NCBI GenBank assembly: GCA_009784635.1
Contig: WRBG01000006.1
Coordinates: forward strand, 1 to 26,086
DNA length: 26,086 nt
Direction: 5' to 3'
From: Bacteroidales bacterium
Lineage (GTDB): Bacteria > Bacteroidota > Bacteroidia > Bacteroidales > UBA932
The translations under genes were made by a program, and so were the position numbers. The notes under the pieces were generated by a model. That model saw only the letters and a list, made by a program, of their open reading frames with translations. It was not told where the DNA came from and did no database searches. Of this stretch, positions 7,916-16,501 are shown one piece after another (the first letter of the stretch is position 1; the number at the start of each line of letters is the position of its first letter).

Positions 7916-9307
7916 ATGTTCACAAAGGATATTTATGTGCAACGGCGCAAGGCGCTATGTGCACAACTTCAGTCGGGCTTGTTGCTGTTTTTGGGCAACA
8001 AAGAGGCCCCCTACAACTATTTGGATAACACCTACCGCTTTAGGCAGGACAGTTCTTTCCTTTATTTTTTTGGATTGGATGAGGCCAATCTGGCGGTAAC
8101 CATTGATTTGGAAACAGGCGCCGAAACCCTTTTTGGAGACGACATTGGTATTGACTCGATTGTGTGGATGGGTCCCAAGCCGTCCATGCGCGAAAAAGCC
8201 GACCGGGTGGGTATCGCCCATGTGCGTCCCATGGCCGATTTGGCCAATACGGTAAAGAAAGCAGCCGCATCCGGCAGGATGGTGCATTATCTGCCTCCTT
8301 ATCGCTATGCCAATAAGATTACCCTAATGGATTTGCTGGGGATTCATCCCAACGAGCAAAAGGCCAATGCCTCGGAAGCATTTATACGCGCAGTGGTGGC
8401 TTTGCGCGCCGTTAAACAGCCCGAAGAGGTTGTAGAATTGGACAAGGCCGCCAATATCGGCTATATGATGCACTATACCGCCATGAAGATGGCCAAGTTG
8501 GGTATGCTGGAACAGGAATTGGTGGGGGTGATGGAAGGAATCGCCGTAAGCAACGGAACCATGCCGTCGTTTCCCATTATCCTTTCCCAAAACGGAGAGA
8601 CGCTGCACAACCACAGCCATCACCAAATACTTACCGATGGACGGCTCTTGTTGATTGACGCCGGAGCAGAGACCAACAGCCATTACGCATCGGATTTTAC
8701 CCGTACTATTCCCAGCGGCGGGAAGTTTACGCAGCAGCAAAAAGAGCTGTACAACTTGGTGCTTGAGGCAACCGACCACGCTATAAGTTTGTGTAAACCG
8801 GAGGTACCTTTTAAAGAGGTGTATTTTGCCGCCTCTCGCATTATCACGGAGGGACTTAAAGGGATGGGGATTATGAAAGGGAATACCGACGACGCCATAG
8901 CCAACGGGGCACACGCCATGTTCTTTCCCTGCGGTTTAGGCCACAATATGGGTATGGATGTACACGATATGGAGGACTTAGGCGAAAACTTTGTGGGATA
9001 TGACGACACCGTTACCCGTTCCACTCAATTTGGCTTAAAATCGCTGAGGATGGCTAAAGCCTTAAAGGTGGGCAATGTAATGACTGTGGAGCCGGGTATC
9101 TATTTCATTCCCGCCTTGATGGACAAATGGCGTGCCGAAAAAGTTAATACCGACTTCCTCTGTTTTGACGAAATGGACAAGTTCCGCAGTTTTGGCGGAA
9201 TCAGAATTGAGGAGTGCATTATTATCACTCAAAACGGTTATCGGATGCTGGGCAGCAAACGACTACCCGTTACCGTAGAAGAAATCGAAGGAGTAATGCA
9301 GGAATAA
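7916..9307 (+). CDS. pepP: Xaa-Pro aminopeptidase (M24B metallopeptidase)
   Basis: Cytoplasmic aminopeptidase that removes N-terminal residues preceding proline, using two metal ions. An N-terminal creatinase/aminopeptidase-P-type domain (about residues 1-165, with YNYLDNTYRFRQDSSFLYFF) precedes a pita-bread catalytic domain. All five metal ligands are visible (463-residue numbering): Asp248 in LLLIDAGAE, Asp260 in SDFTRTIP, His343 in GLGHNMGMDVHD, Glu392 in MTVEPGIY and Glu432 in GGIRIEE. Length fits the E. coli PepP class. I chose ATG 7916 (MFTKDIYVQRRKAL) over ATG 7832 because a consensus promoter lies at 7864-7895 and the upstream ATG abuts the susD terminator. The gene is its own transcription unit and ends at a strong shared terminator. 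Confidence 0.93.
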   Translation: MFTKDIYVQRRKALCAQLQSGLLLFLGNKEAPYNYLDNTYRFRQDSSFLYFFGLDEANLAVTIDLETGAETLFGDDIGIDSIVWMGPKPSMREKADRVGIAHVRPMADLANTVKKAAASGRMVHYLPPYRYANKITLMDLLGIHPNEQKANASEAFIRAVVALRAVKQPEEVVELDKAANIGYMMHYTAMKMAKLGMLEQELVGVMEGIAVSNGTMPSFPIILSQNGETLHNHSHHQILTDGRLLLIDAGAETNSHYASDFTRTIPSGGKFTQQQKELYNLVLEATDHAISLCKPEVPFKEVYFAASRIITEGLKGMGIMKGNTDDAIANGAHAMFFPCGLGHNMGMDVHDMEDLGENFVGYDDTVTRSTQFGLKSLRMAKALKVGNVMTVEPGIYFIPALMDKWRAEKVNTDFLCFDEMDKFRSFGGIRIEECIIITQNGYRMLGSKRLPVTVEEIEGVMQE

Positions 9308-9352
9308 GAACAGCAGCCACGTCAGCATCGGCTAACAAAATAACAAGTCAAT

Positions 9353-9381
9353 AAAACCCTTTGGTTCTGCCAAAGGGTTTT
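9353..9381. terminator. Bidirectional intrinsic terminator between pepP and the AbgT gene
   Basis: AAAACCCTTTGG (9353-9364), loop TTCTG (9365-9369), CCAAAGGGTTTT (9370-9381): a perfect 12-pair stem with A-run and T-run flanks, so it can stop transcription from both convergent genes. It lies 45 bases after the pepP stop and 29 bases after the end of the leftward transporter gene. Confidence 0.9.
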
Positions 9382-9410
9382 ACAATATAAAGACACTGAA
9401 TTTTACGCAA

Positions 9411-10943
9411 TTACACAACAGGCAAGTGTATGGCTCCGCCAATTCCAATGGGCAATCCGGTGAAATACCAAAGTACCAAGAACGCAGACCAAACGAGTAA
9501 CGCAAGTAACGAGTATGGTAACATCAACGATATAATCGTACCGATACTTGCTTTTTTGTCGTATTTCTGTGCAAAAACAAGAATCAACGCAAAGTATGGT
9601 AAGAGCGGTGTGATAATGTTTGTTGTAGATGCTCCGATACGATACGCCACCTGTGTAAACGTGGGGTCATAGCCCAAGCCCATGAACATGGGAACAAAAA
9701 TCGGCGCCATCATCGCCCATTTTGCAGCAGCAGAACCTACAAAAATGTTTATGAATGCGGTTAACACAATAAAACACAGTATAAGCGGTATGCCGGTAAA
9801 TCCTATATTTGTTAAGAAGTCAGCGCCACTAACTGCCAATATATCTCCTAAATGGGACACTTTAAAATACTCGATAAACTGTGCCGCAAAAAATGCCAAA
9901 ACCATATAACTGCCCATGGTTTGCAGAGATTTTGTCATTGCCGTTACAACATCTTTACTATCTTTTATCTTTTTGACGGCAATACCATAACCTATTGCAG
10001 GCGCTAAGAACAACATCATGATGATTGGAACAAGCGCCTTCATTAAAGGTGCGCCTTGCAACAAAGAACCCGTATTAGGATTACGCATAGGCGAGCCGGG
10101 CGGAAGTATCAGAAGCAGTAAAAGTGCAACAATTCCCAAAAAGAACCAACCTGCATATCTAAGCCCTTTTCTTTCCTCTTCGCTGGGTTTTTCGGTAATG
10201 TTGGCATCAATTTCTACGTCGGCTCCGGGTTTGTATTCGCCAAGTCTTGGAACGATGATTTTCTCAGTGATGAAATAGCCTAAAGCGATAAGCACAAAAA
10301 ACGAGGCTCCTAAGAACCACCAATTGCTTGTAGGTAGTATTTCATAGCCGACCACTTGCTCTGTGATTCCCGATAAAAGAAAATCCGACGTTGATAGAAT
10401 GATGTTTGCCGCAAATCCGCCGGAAACGCCAAAGAATGCCGCCGCCAAACCTGCTAAGGGATGCCTCCCAACCGCGTAGAAAATCGCGGCTCCTAAAGGA
10501 ATCACAACCACATATCCGACATCTGATGCAACATTTGAAAAAAGTGCAACGAAAATAACCATAATGGTAACCATTTTCTTGGATGCACCTAACATGGCTT
10601 TTCTTAGCATCGCGGAGAACATACCCACGTTTTCTGCCACACCTACGCCCAACATCACAACAAGTATGATGCCTAATGGTGCAAATCCCACAAAATTACT
10701 GACTATGCTGGTGAACATATATGCAACACCTTCGCGCGACAATAAACTAAACGCTTCGATTAATCTTTCCGGGTTGCTCCCGTAGGCCGGCATCGTAACA
10801 GATGTACCCATCAAGTAGGCAATGTGTGAAATTACCATAACAATTGCTGCCAAGATAGCAAACAGGATAGCCGGATTCGGTAATTTGTTTCCGGCTACCT
10901 CAACTCCATCTAAGAGCCTTTGAAATAGAGGCTTTTTATTCAT
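9411..10943 (-). CDS. AbgT-family transporter (p-aminobenzoyl-glutamate transporter / antimetabolite exporter family)
   Basis: A 510-residue inner-membrane protein with many hydrophobic segments throughout. The family pattern is clear: N-terminal FQRLLDGVEVAGNKLPNPAI (residues 8-27), NFVGFAPLGIILVVMLGVGV (83-102) followed by AENVG, and near the C-terminus the segment 437-478 containing TTNIITPLLPYFALIL and a KYDKKASIGTII loop. Family knowledge: E. coli AbgT takes up p-aminobenzoyl-glutamate, while relatives such as MtrF and YdaH act as proton-driven exporters of sulfonamides and p-aminobenzoate. I cannot tell import from export. No abgA/abgB-type amidohydrolase lies beside it. It is divergent from malY and convergent with pepP. 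Confidence 0.92.
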   Translation of the reverse strand: MNKKPLFQRLLDGVEVAGNKLPNPAILFAILAAIVMVISHIAYLMGTSVTMPAYGSNPERLIEAFSLLSREGVAYMFTSIVSNFVGFAPLGIILVVMLGVGVAENVGMFSAMLRKAMLGASKKMVTIMVIFVALFSNVASDVGYVVVIPLGAAIFYAVGRHPLAGLAAAFFGVSGGFAANIILSTSDFLLSGITEQVVGYEILPTSNWWFLGASFFVLIALGYFITEKIIVPRLGEYKPGADVEIDANITEKPSEEERKGLRYAGWFFLGIVALLLLLILPPGSPMRNPNTGSLLQGAPLMKALVPIIMMLFLAPAIGYGIAVKKIKDSKDVVTAMTKSLQTMGSYMVLAFFAAQFIEYFKVSHLGDILAVSGADFLTNIGFTGIPLILCFIVLTAFINIFVGSAAAKWAMMAPIFVPMFMGLGYDPTFTQVAYRIGASTTNIITPLLPYFALILVFAQKYDKKASIGTIISLMLPYSLLALLVWSAFLVLWYFTGLPIGIGGAIHLPVV

Positions 10944-10973
10944 TTTGTTTTTGATATTATATTGTTAACGCCG

Positions 10974-11005
10974 CAAAGAAAGAATATTATTTTCGTTTCT
11001 GCAAG
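10974..11005 (-). promoter_or_regulatory. Candidate promoter for the AbgT gene
   Basis: On the reverse strand CTTG (11005-11002), 20 bases, then TTTCTTTG (10981-10974). Each box has one mismatch to TTTG/TAnnTTTG but the spacing is ideal. The leader would be about 24 bases. Confidence 0.4.
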
Positions 11006-11041
11006 TATTTTCCTCCCCAACCAACAAAATTATTCAAGAAA

Positions 11042-11051
11042 ACAGGCCTGT
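11042..11051. promoter_or_regulatory. Perfect 10-base palindrome at the malY -33 position (possible operator)
   Basis: ACAGGCCTGT is a perfect palindrome centred about 21 bases before the TAACTTTG box at 11068, where a TTTG element would normally sit. It lies between the divergent AbgT and malY genes. A regulator-binding role is inference only; a 10-base palindrome can arise by chance. Confidence 0.3.
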
Positions 11052-11067
11052 CAGAAAAAATGTTCAC

Positions 11068-11075
11068 TAACTTTG
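11068..11075 (+). promoter_or_regulatory. -7 promoter box for the malY-RNA ligase operon
   Basis: TAACTTTG matches TAnnTTTG exactly, 14 bases before the chosen ATG at 11090. No TTTG is found 19-22 bases upstream; a palindrome occupies that place. The box lies inside the open frame that begins at ATG 11060, which argues against that earlier start. Confidence 0.5.
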
Positions 11076-11089
11076 TGGCCGACTACTTA

Positions 11090-12265
11090 ATGAATTATAA
11101 TTTTGACGAAATAATAGACCGGAGCAGTTCGCACTGCGTAAAAGTAGAGCGAATGTCCCATATCTGGAACCGCACAGACCTGCTGCCGCTCTGGGTTGCC
11201 GATATGGATTTCAAAACGCCCCCCTGCATCATAGCAGCGATTCAAAAGCGTTTACAGCATGAAGTCTTAGGCTACACCTGTCCGCACAAAGGTTATTACG
11301 ACTCGATTGTACGCTGGATACAAAAGAGATACGGTATGAAGGCCAACAAAGAGTACATTCAATTTGTACCGGGGGTTGTGCCGGGTATCTGCGCCGCTGT
11401 AAACGCTTTGACAGAAAAAGGCGATAAAATCATCATACAACCTCCTGTATACCACCCCTTCAAACAGGTCATTGAAGGCACCGGGCGGGTATTGGTCAGC
11501 AATCCTTTGGTTTTTGATGGAAGCAGGTTTAGCATGGACTTTGCCCATTTGCAAACGGTTGTTGAGGACTGCAAACTCCTTATCCTCTGTCATCCTCATA
11601 ACCCCGGAGGCATGGTATGGACGCAAAACGAGTTAGAAACATTGGCCCAAATATGCGCCCGGCACGGAATTACCGTAATCAGCGACGAAATCCACGCCGA
11701 CCTGACCCTGCCTCCAAACAAACACCTCCCCTTTGCCATGATCGGCGAAACAGCCCAACAAATCTCCGCCACGTTCATGGCGCCAAGTAAAACATTTAAC
11801 ATCCCCGGCTTGGCAGCCTCCCACATCATTGTCTACAACCACGCGCTTAGGAAGAAATTATTTCACTACATCAGGCACAATGATTTGGACATGGGCAATG
11901 TGTTTGCCTACATCGCAGTGGAAGCGGCTTATAACCACGGAGATGAGTGGTTGGCACAACTGCTGGCCTACCTGCAGGCAAACATCGACTTTGTAGACCA
12001 CGCCCTGCAAAACAGAATGCCCAAAATTAAAGCAATTCGTCCCCAAGCCTCCTATCTTGTCTTCCTTGATTGCAGGGATTTAGGATTTGCTACGCAGGAG
12101 GAATTAGACCACTTTTTTGTGGACAAAGCCAAGCTGGCGCTCAACAGCGGCGCACTGTTTGGCGATGAGGGCAAAGGATTTATGCGGATGAACATCGCCA
12201 GCCCCAAAGCCGTGCTGGAACAAGCCCTCAATCAGTTGGAAAAGGCATATAACACATTAAATTAA
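11090..12265 (+). CDS. MalY/PatB-type PLP-dependent C-S lyase (cystathionine beta-lyase-like aminotransferase fold)
   Basis: A 391-residue cytoplasmic fold-type I PLP enzyme, the length of E. coli MalY. Features in order (391 numbering): N-terminal NYNFDEIIDRSSSHCVKVE, the MalY/PatB hallmark WVADMDFKTPP (about 35-45), HPHNPGGMVW (about 168-177, Asn at the PLP ring), ISDEIHADL (about 197-205, Asp to the pyridine nitrogen) and APSKTFNIPGL (about 231-241) with Lys234 as the Schiff-base lysine. Family knowledge: these enzymes cleave the C-S bond of cystathionine or cysteine conjugates, giving homocysteine or thiols, pyruvate and ammonia. ATG 11090 is preferred to ATG 11060 because the -7 box lies between them. 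It is followed after 6 bases by an RNA ligase gene, an unusual operon partner. Confidence 0.9.
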   Translation: MNYNFDEIIDRSSSHCVKVERMSHIWNRTDLLPLWVADMDFKTPPCIIAAIQKRLQHEVLGYTCPHKGYYDSIVRWIQKRYGMKANKEYIQFVPGVVPGICAAVNALTEKGDKIIIQPPVYHPFKQVIEGTGRVLVSNPLVFDGSRFSMDFAHLQTVVEDCKLLILCHPHNPGGMVWTQNELETLAQICARHGITVISDEIHADLTLPPNKHLPFAMIGETAQQISATFMAPSKTFNIPGLAASHIIVYNHALRKKLFHYIRHNDLDMGNVFAYIAVEAAYNHGDEWLAQLLAYLQANIDFVDHALQNRMPKIKAIRPQASYLVFLDCRDLGFATQEELDHFFVDKAKLALNSGALFGDEGKGFMRMNIASPKAVLEQALNQLEKAYNTLN

Positions 12266-12271
12266 AGAGAT

Positions 12272-13297
12272 ATGATGACGTTTAAAAAGTACAACTCTAT
12301 CGAAAACACCTTTGACAAAGATTTCGTAGAAAAAATTAAACTTGAATGTTCTGAGCAGCAGGAATTTGTGGTGCAGGAAAAGGTACACGGCTCCAACGTC
12401 TGCTTTGTTACCGACGGCAGTTCCGTCCATTTTGGTAAAAGAACGGGATTTGTAGAAGCCGGAGAAAAATTTTACGACTACGAAGCCCTGCTTGAACATT
12501 ACACAGCTCGTGTGGTGTCGCTGTTTTCGTTGGTCCGGCAAAGTTTCCCAAACTTGGCGACACTTGCCGTATTCGGCGAAATGTTCGGAGGCAAATACCC
12601 TCATCCCCAAGTAAAAAACGACCCCAAAATCATGCTGATTCAAAAAGGGGTCCATTATTGTCCCCAACACGAATTTTATGCCTTTGATTTGTACCTCACC
12701 ATCAACGAAAGCGGCAGATTTTTACCGGTAGACGAGGCAAACGTCTTTTTTGAGCAAGGCGGATTCTTTTATGCCAAGACCCTGTTTAGAGGCAGCCTCG
12801 ACCAATGCCTCCGATTCCCCGACGACGGGCCCAGTCAGATTTTCCAATGGATGGGGTTGCCGCCCATAGAAGATAACATCTGTGAAGGCATCGTGATTCG
12901 GCCTGTAGTCCCTACCTACCTGCGCAATGGCGCAAGGGTGTTGCTGAAAAGCAAAAACGCCCGTTTTGCCGAGAAAAAAGCGGTAAAAAAACGCGCCCCC
13001 AAACTATTTGTAGAGCCATCTTACAGCGAATCGCTTAACAGCCTGTTGTTGGTCATCGAAGAATATGTAACCGAAAATCGCCTGAACAACGTAGTGAGTA
13101 AAATCGGCCAAATATCCGTGCCCAAAGACACCGGCAAACTCATTGGCCTATTCAGTAAAGACATTTTGGACGACTTCCTCAAAGAACATTCGGGCGAATA
13201 CGCCGCCATAGAGAAAAGCGAGCAAAAAGTGCTCAACAAACACATCGGCTCCTTAGCCACCGCTTTGATTAAAGTCGTTTATTTTAGGGTGTCGTAA
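12272..13297 (+). CDS. T4 Rnl2-like RNA ligase
   Basis: ATP-dependent RNA ligase of the T4 Rnl2 / trypanosome editing-ligase family, which seals 3'-OH/5'-PO4 nicks in RNA duplexes. At 341 residues it is nearly the length of T4 Rnl2. All nucleotidyltransferase motifs are visible: motif I EKVHGSN (Lys37 is the AMP-accepting lysine), Ia FGKRTGF (54-60), III FGEMFGG (Glu103), IIIa YAFDLY (136-141), IV EGIVIRP (Glu205) and V LLKSKNARFAEK (Lys226, Lys228). The C-terminal region, about 245-341, carries EEYVTENRLNNVVSKIG (263-279), resembling the Rnl2 C-terminal domain needed for nick sealing. Two ATGs lie in frame (12272, 12275); an AAGAGA stretch precedes them. It follows the malY stop by 6 bases, so it is co-transcribed. 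No phage gene or RNA-repair partner (Pnkp, RtcB, Hen1) is nearby. Intact and probably active. Confidence 0.93.
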   Translation: MMTFKKYNSIENTFDKDFVEKIKLECSEQQEFVVQEKVHGSNVCFVTDGSSVHFGKRTGFVEAGEKFYDYEALLEHYTARVVSLFSLVRQSFPNLATLAVFGEMFGGKYPHPQVKNDPKIMLIQKGVHYCPQHEFYAFDLYLTINESGRFLPVDEANVFFEQGGFFYAKTLFRGSLDQCLRFPDDGPSQIFQWMGLPPIEDNICEGIVIRPVVPTYLRNGARVLLKSKNARFAEKKAVKKRAPKLFVEPSYSESLNSLLLVIEEYVTENRLNNVVSKIGQISVPKDTGKLIGLFSKDILDDFLKEHSGEYAAIEKSEQKVLNKHIGSLATALIKVVYFRVS

Positions 13298-13351
13298 AAA
13301 GTTTGGTGCCAAGCAAAAAACTCTAAAATCGCTAATTGGATTGCCAAGAAA

Positions 13352-13382
13352 AAAGGTTACCCCAAATCATTGAGCAACCTTT
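13352..13382. terminator. Possible bidirectional terminator between the RNA ligase and M16 protease genes
   Basis: AAAGGTT (13352-13358) and AACCTTT (13376-13382) can form a 7-pair stem around a 17-base loop. An A-run precedes the stem, which would give a U-run on the leftward transcript. It lies between two convergent genes, but the stem is short and the loop large. Confidence 0.35.
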
Positions 13383-13428
13383 AATCGGCTTCATACAAAA
13401 TGAAACACCTCAGCCTTTGGCCACAGGC

Positions 13429-16239
13429 CTACCTCTGAACCAAAATCGGCCTGCCTAATCCTAAAGTGCCTAAGGGCGCCATTTGGGTTTTGGCGTCGCC
13501 CACCACTACATAAACCATATCGTTGGGATTCATGGTTTTGTTGATGGTCTCTTTAATTTGGGCCACGGTGATGTTGTCCAGTGTTTTTTCGTTCTGCTTG
13601 ACATAGTCAAGAGGTAACCCATAGGTGGCAATATTGTTGAGCATGTTCACCAAGGCGCCGACTGTTTCAAACGAAGAGGCCATAGCCCTCATCATGGCGT
13701 CTTTGGTGCCCAGCAACATGGTTTCGTCAAATTTAGGCCCATAGGTAGAAATTAACTCCTTAAATATCTCAACCGACTCTTTGGTGACAGAGCCTTGCAC
13801 GCTGGAAGAGGCGGTAAAGCTGTTGCGGTACAAACCGTTCTCAAAGGTGGAATAAGCCCCGTAGGTATATCCTCTTTGGAGTCGAATGACGTCAAACAAC
13901 ATACCTTGAGAGCCGGTACCGAGGCGATAATTGGCAATAATCGAAGGATAATAATTGGGGTCATTCATGGGCATGCCCCTTTTGCTCACGAAAATCATGG
14001 ATTGGGTAACGCCCGGATTATCCACAAAGTAGATGGTGGCTGTTTGGGCAGGAATACCCTGTACAGGCGCAGGAATAGTTACCGCTGTGGCTTGCCATGT
14101 AGAAGAGAGGGAGGCAAGCAGTCGCTCGCAATCGGCTTTTTCAATGTCTCCGGCGATGGTAAAGGAGGCCACAGAGGGAGATATGTAGGCGGCATAGAAT
14201 GTCTTAATATCATCCATGCTGATGTTGTCAATGCTGGCTGCCGTGCCGTATTCGGGGGTGGCGAAGGTGCCGTTGGCTCCGTAGAGCAGTATGTCGCGGG
14301 TAGTCTGTGCAATGCTCCTTGGATTGGCCGAGTTTTGGCGAATCATTGATTTGGTTTGCATCTTTACGCGCTGCAAAGCCGCTTCGTCAAACCGCGGCTG
14401 CAAAAGCATCTCCTCTACCAGTTCCATCACCTTGGGGAAGTTTTTGGCCAATCCCGATATGGATATGTTCATCCCCTCAAAGCCCGACGAAACGGTAATA
14501 CGCGCACCAAGCAGGCCCATGGCGCTTTCCAATTGGTCGGCGGTTTTAAGGGCGGTGCCCTCGTTCATTAGGCGGGCGTTAAGATAGGCGACTCCTCTTT
14601 TGTCTGTCGGGTCAAGCATGGCTCCGCCTCTAATAGAGATATTCGCTTGGACGATAGGTAGTTCATGATGTCCGATTCCGTATACGGCCATTCCGTTTGC
14701 AGTGGTGAAGTTCCATATTTTAGGGACAGTAATTTCGGGCCGGTTGGGGAGATAATCAGGCTCTATGGAACGGTCAAAAGCAGAAGGAGTACGCTCATAA
14801 TCGTCGTCAATAAGCTGACCGGCTTCTGATTTGGATTCGATTTCATCCACCTTTTCCGTAGATACCACAGCCATGACAGAATTGGCTAAGGCAAGATTTT
14901 TTTGACCTTGAGGAACCGTGCTGAGGGTAAGGTATGTCTTTCCTTTGATATAGCGGTTATATACGTCCATGATTTGCTGCTTGGTCACCGACTGGAATTT
15001 TTTCAGTTCATTAAACGACGCCACCGGAGAGCCGCCAAACTCATTGTCGCGGGCCATCATTAACGCTTTGCCTTGAATGCTGCCCATGCGGTTGTAGAGG
15101 TTCACCTCCTGCATGATTTTGATGCGCTCTAACTCCTGCTCATTGACGCCCTCTGCTTCAAAACGGGCAAAAGCTTCGTGTATGGCCGCATATACGTCGT
15201 TTAGGTCCACGTTCTCAAAAGCCCTTACCGAAAAATGCAATTGTCCGGCCATCTCCCTCGACATGCTGTTGCCATTCACGCCGGGCGCCAATTTTTTCTC
15301 CTCTACAATCACTTTATACATGGGGGATTGTTTTCCGGAGGCAATAAGGGAGACTAAGGCAGAGAGGGCATTGGCATCTTTATGGTATTGCTCGATACCC
15401 GGAAATACAAGCACTAATTCGGGAAGTCTGGCAAAATCATCTTCCCACATCATATTCTTATTTTGGCTAAGTTGCGCAGGTCTGGGAGTGGGTCTGGGCA
15501 CCTCCTTGCCTTTGGGGATTTCTCCAAAATATTTTTCAATCAACTGCTTTGCCTGCGCCTTATCAAAATCGCCGGCAAGCACCATAGTAGCGTTGTTTGG
15601 AACGTAAAATGTTGCATAAAATTCCTTTACATCTTCTATGGTGGCGCTGCGCAAGTCGTCAATCTCGCCAATGGTAGTCCAGCTGTAGGGATGCCCCTCC
15701 GGATAAAGTTCTTTGGCTATGATAATGCTCGATTGACCATAAGGCTGGGTGTCGTAGTTTTGCCGTTTCTCGTTAGACACAATGTCTATTTCCCGCTCTA
15801 ATCCGCCTTGGGTTACAGTATTGATAACGAATCCCATCCGGTCGGATTCCATCCACAGTATTTTTTCAAGGGCGTCCCGAGGAACGGTTTCAAAATAGTT
15901 GGTTCCGTCTGCATTGGTCGAGCCGTTGAACGACCCGCCCATAGCGGCGATTTTTTGGAAGAATGCGTTTCTCGGAAGATTTTCGGAGCGTTGAAACAGC
16001 ATGTGCTCAAAAAAGTGGGCAAAGCCGGTTTTTCCGGTTTTTTCACGCCCCGACCCCACATGGTATTGAATCGCCAACGCAACAATAGGGTCAGAATGGT
16101 CTTGATGCAGAACGATTTTTAGTCCGTTATCAAGCGTATAGCTCTCATAAGAGAGGGATGGAGTTTGATCGGGACTGCTGCATGCAAAGGCAAACAGCAA
16201 AACGGATACAACGGATAGTTGTTTAAGGTGTTTATTCAT
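13429..16239 (-). CDS. M16 family zinc metalloprotease lipoprotein with active and inactive halves
   Basis: A 936-residue pitrilysin/insulinase-family peptidase. Signal peptide MNKHLKQLSVVSVLLFAFAC places a lipobox Cys at residue 20, so it is likely a periplasm- or outer-membrane-anchored lipoprotein. The N-terminal half has the inverted zinc motif HFFEH (75-79; His75, Glu78, His79) with Glu157 in VSNEKRQN as probable third ligand. The C-terminal half repeats the fold (RGVAYLNARLMNEGT replaces the zinc motif) and lacks HxxEH, so it is the non-catalytic partner fused in one chain, as in several bacterial M16 proteins. Conserved R/Y pair regions (GYTYGAYSTFENG) appear late. Family role: degradation of small peptides. 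The ATG at 16239 is chosen over 16356 because of the signal peptide and a -7 box at 16268-16275. Confidence 0.92.
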   Translation of the reverse strand: MNKHLKQLSVVSVLLFAFACSSPDQTPSLSYESYTLDNGLKIVLHQDHSDPIVALAIQYHVGSGREKTGKTGFAHFFEHMLFQRSENLPRNAFFQKIAAMGGSFNGSTNADGTNYFETVPRDALEKILWMESDRMGFVINTVTQGGLEREIDIVSNEKRQNYDTQPYGQSSIIIAKELYPEGHPYSWTTIGEIDDLRSATIEDVKEFYATFYVPNNATMVLAGDFDKAQAKQLIEKYFGEIPKGKEVPRPTPRPAQLSQNKNMMWEDDFARLPELVLVFPGIEQYHKDANALSALVSLIASGKQSPMYKVIVEEKKLAPGVNGNSMSREMAGQLHFSVRAFENVDLNDVYAAIHEAFARFEAEGVNEQELERIKIMQEVNLYNRMGSIQGKALMMARDNEFGGSPVASFNELKKFQSVTKQQIMDVYNRYIKGKTYLTLSTVPQGQKNLALANSVMAVVSTEKVDEIESKSEAGQLIDDDYERTPSAFDRSIEPDYLPNRPEITVPKIWNFTTANGMAVYGIGHHELPIVQANISIRGGAMLDPTDKRGVAYLNARLMNEGTALKTADQLESAMGLLGARITVSSGFEGMNISISGLAKNFPKVMELVEEMLLQPRFDEAALQRVKMQTKSMIRQNSANPRSIAQTTRDILLYGANGTFATPEYGTAASIDNISMDDIKTFYAAYISPSVASFTIAGDIEKADCERLLASLSSTWQATAVTIPAPVQGIPAQTATIYFVDNPGVTQSMIFVSKRGMPMNDPNYYPSIIANYRLGTGSQGMLFDVIRLQRGYTYGAYSTFENGLYRNSFTASSSVQGSVTKESVEIFKELISTYGPKFDETMLLGTKDAMMRAMASSFETVGALVNMLNNIATYGLPLDYVKQNEKTLDNITVAQIKETINKTMNPNDMVYVVVGDAKTQMAPLGTLGLGRPILVQR

Positions 16240-16267
16240 AGAAGTTGGTGTTAGGTTATTTTGGGGG

Positions 16268-16275
16268 CAAATGTA
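16268..16275 (-). promoter_or_regulatory. -7 promoter box for the M16 protease gene
   Basis: On the reverse strand TACATTTG matches TAnnTTTG exactly, 28 bases before the chosen ATG at 16239. The upstream element is only T-rich (no clear TTTG). The box lies within the longer open frame beginning at 16356 and so supports the shorter protein. Confidence 0.5.
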
Positions 16276-16501
16276 GAAAACTTTTGCAGATTGTTGGAAA
16301 AAAACTACCCCAAATATACTATATAATTTATAATGAGCGTGGCGAACTACTTTCATTTTATTTGACCAAAGGCAATGTTGATGACCGCAATCCGAGGCAT
16401 ATCAAGGTGTAGTGTGACAAACCATTCGGAGAGTACTCGTGGACAAGGATTATATTTTACAGACTTTGTTGTTCTTAGCTGTTGCTTAAACGAAACTGAC
16501 A

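Noticed and set aside
8324..8914. 196-codon reverse frame inside the aminopeptidase gene
   Set aside because: It is antisense to the catalytic domain of pepP, with no start signal, no domain and low-quality composition.
12272..13297. RNA ligase as part of a prophage
   Set aside because: No integrase, capsid, tail or phage replication gene is present, and both flanks are typical host genes.
13795..14349. 184-codon forward frame opposite the M16 protease gene
   Set aside because: It lies wholly antisense to a gene with clear family motifs, and its Gly/Arg/His-rich composition is typical of a shadow frame.
16240..16501. Small gene or terminator between the osmC-like and M16 genes
   Set aside because: Apart from the -7 box at 16268-16275, I see neither a convincing short reading frame nor a stem followed by a T-run.
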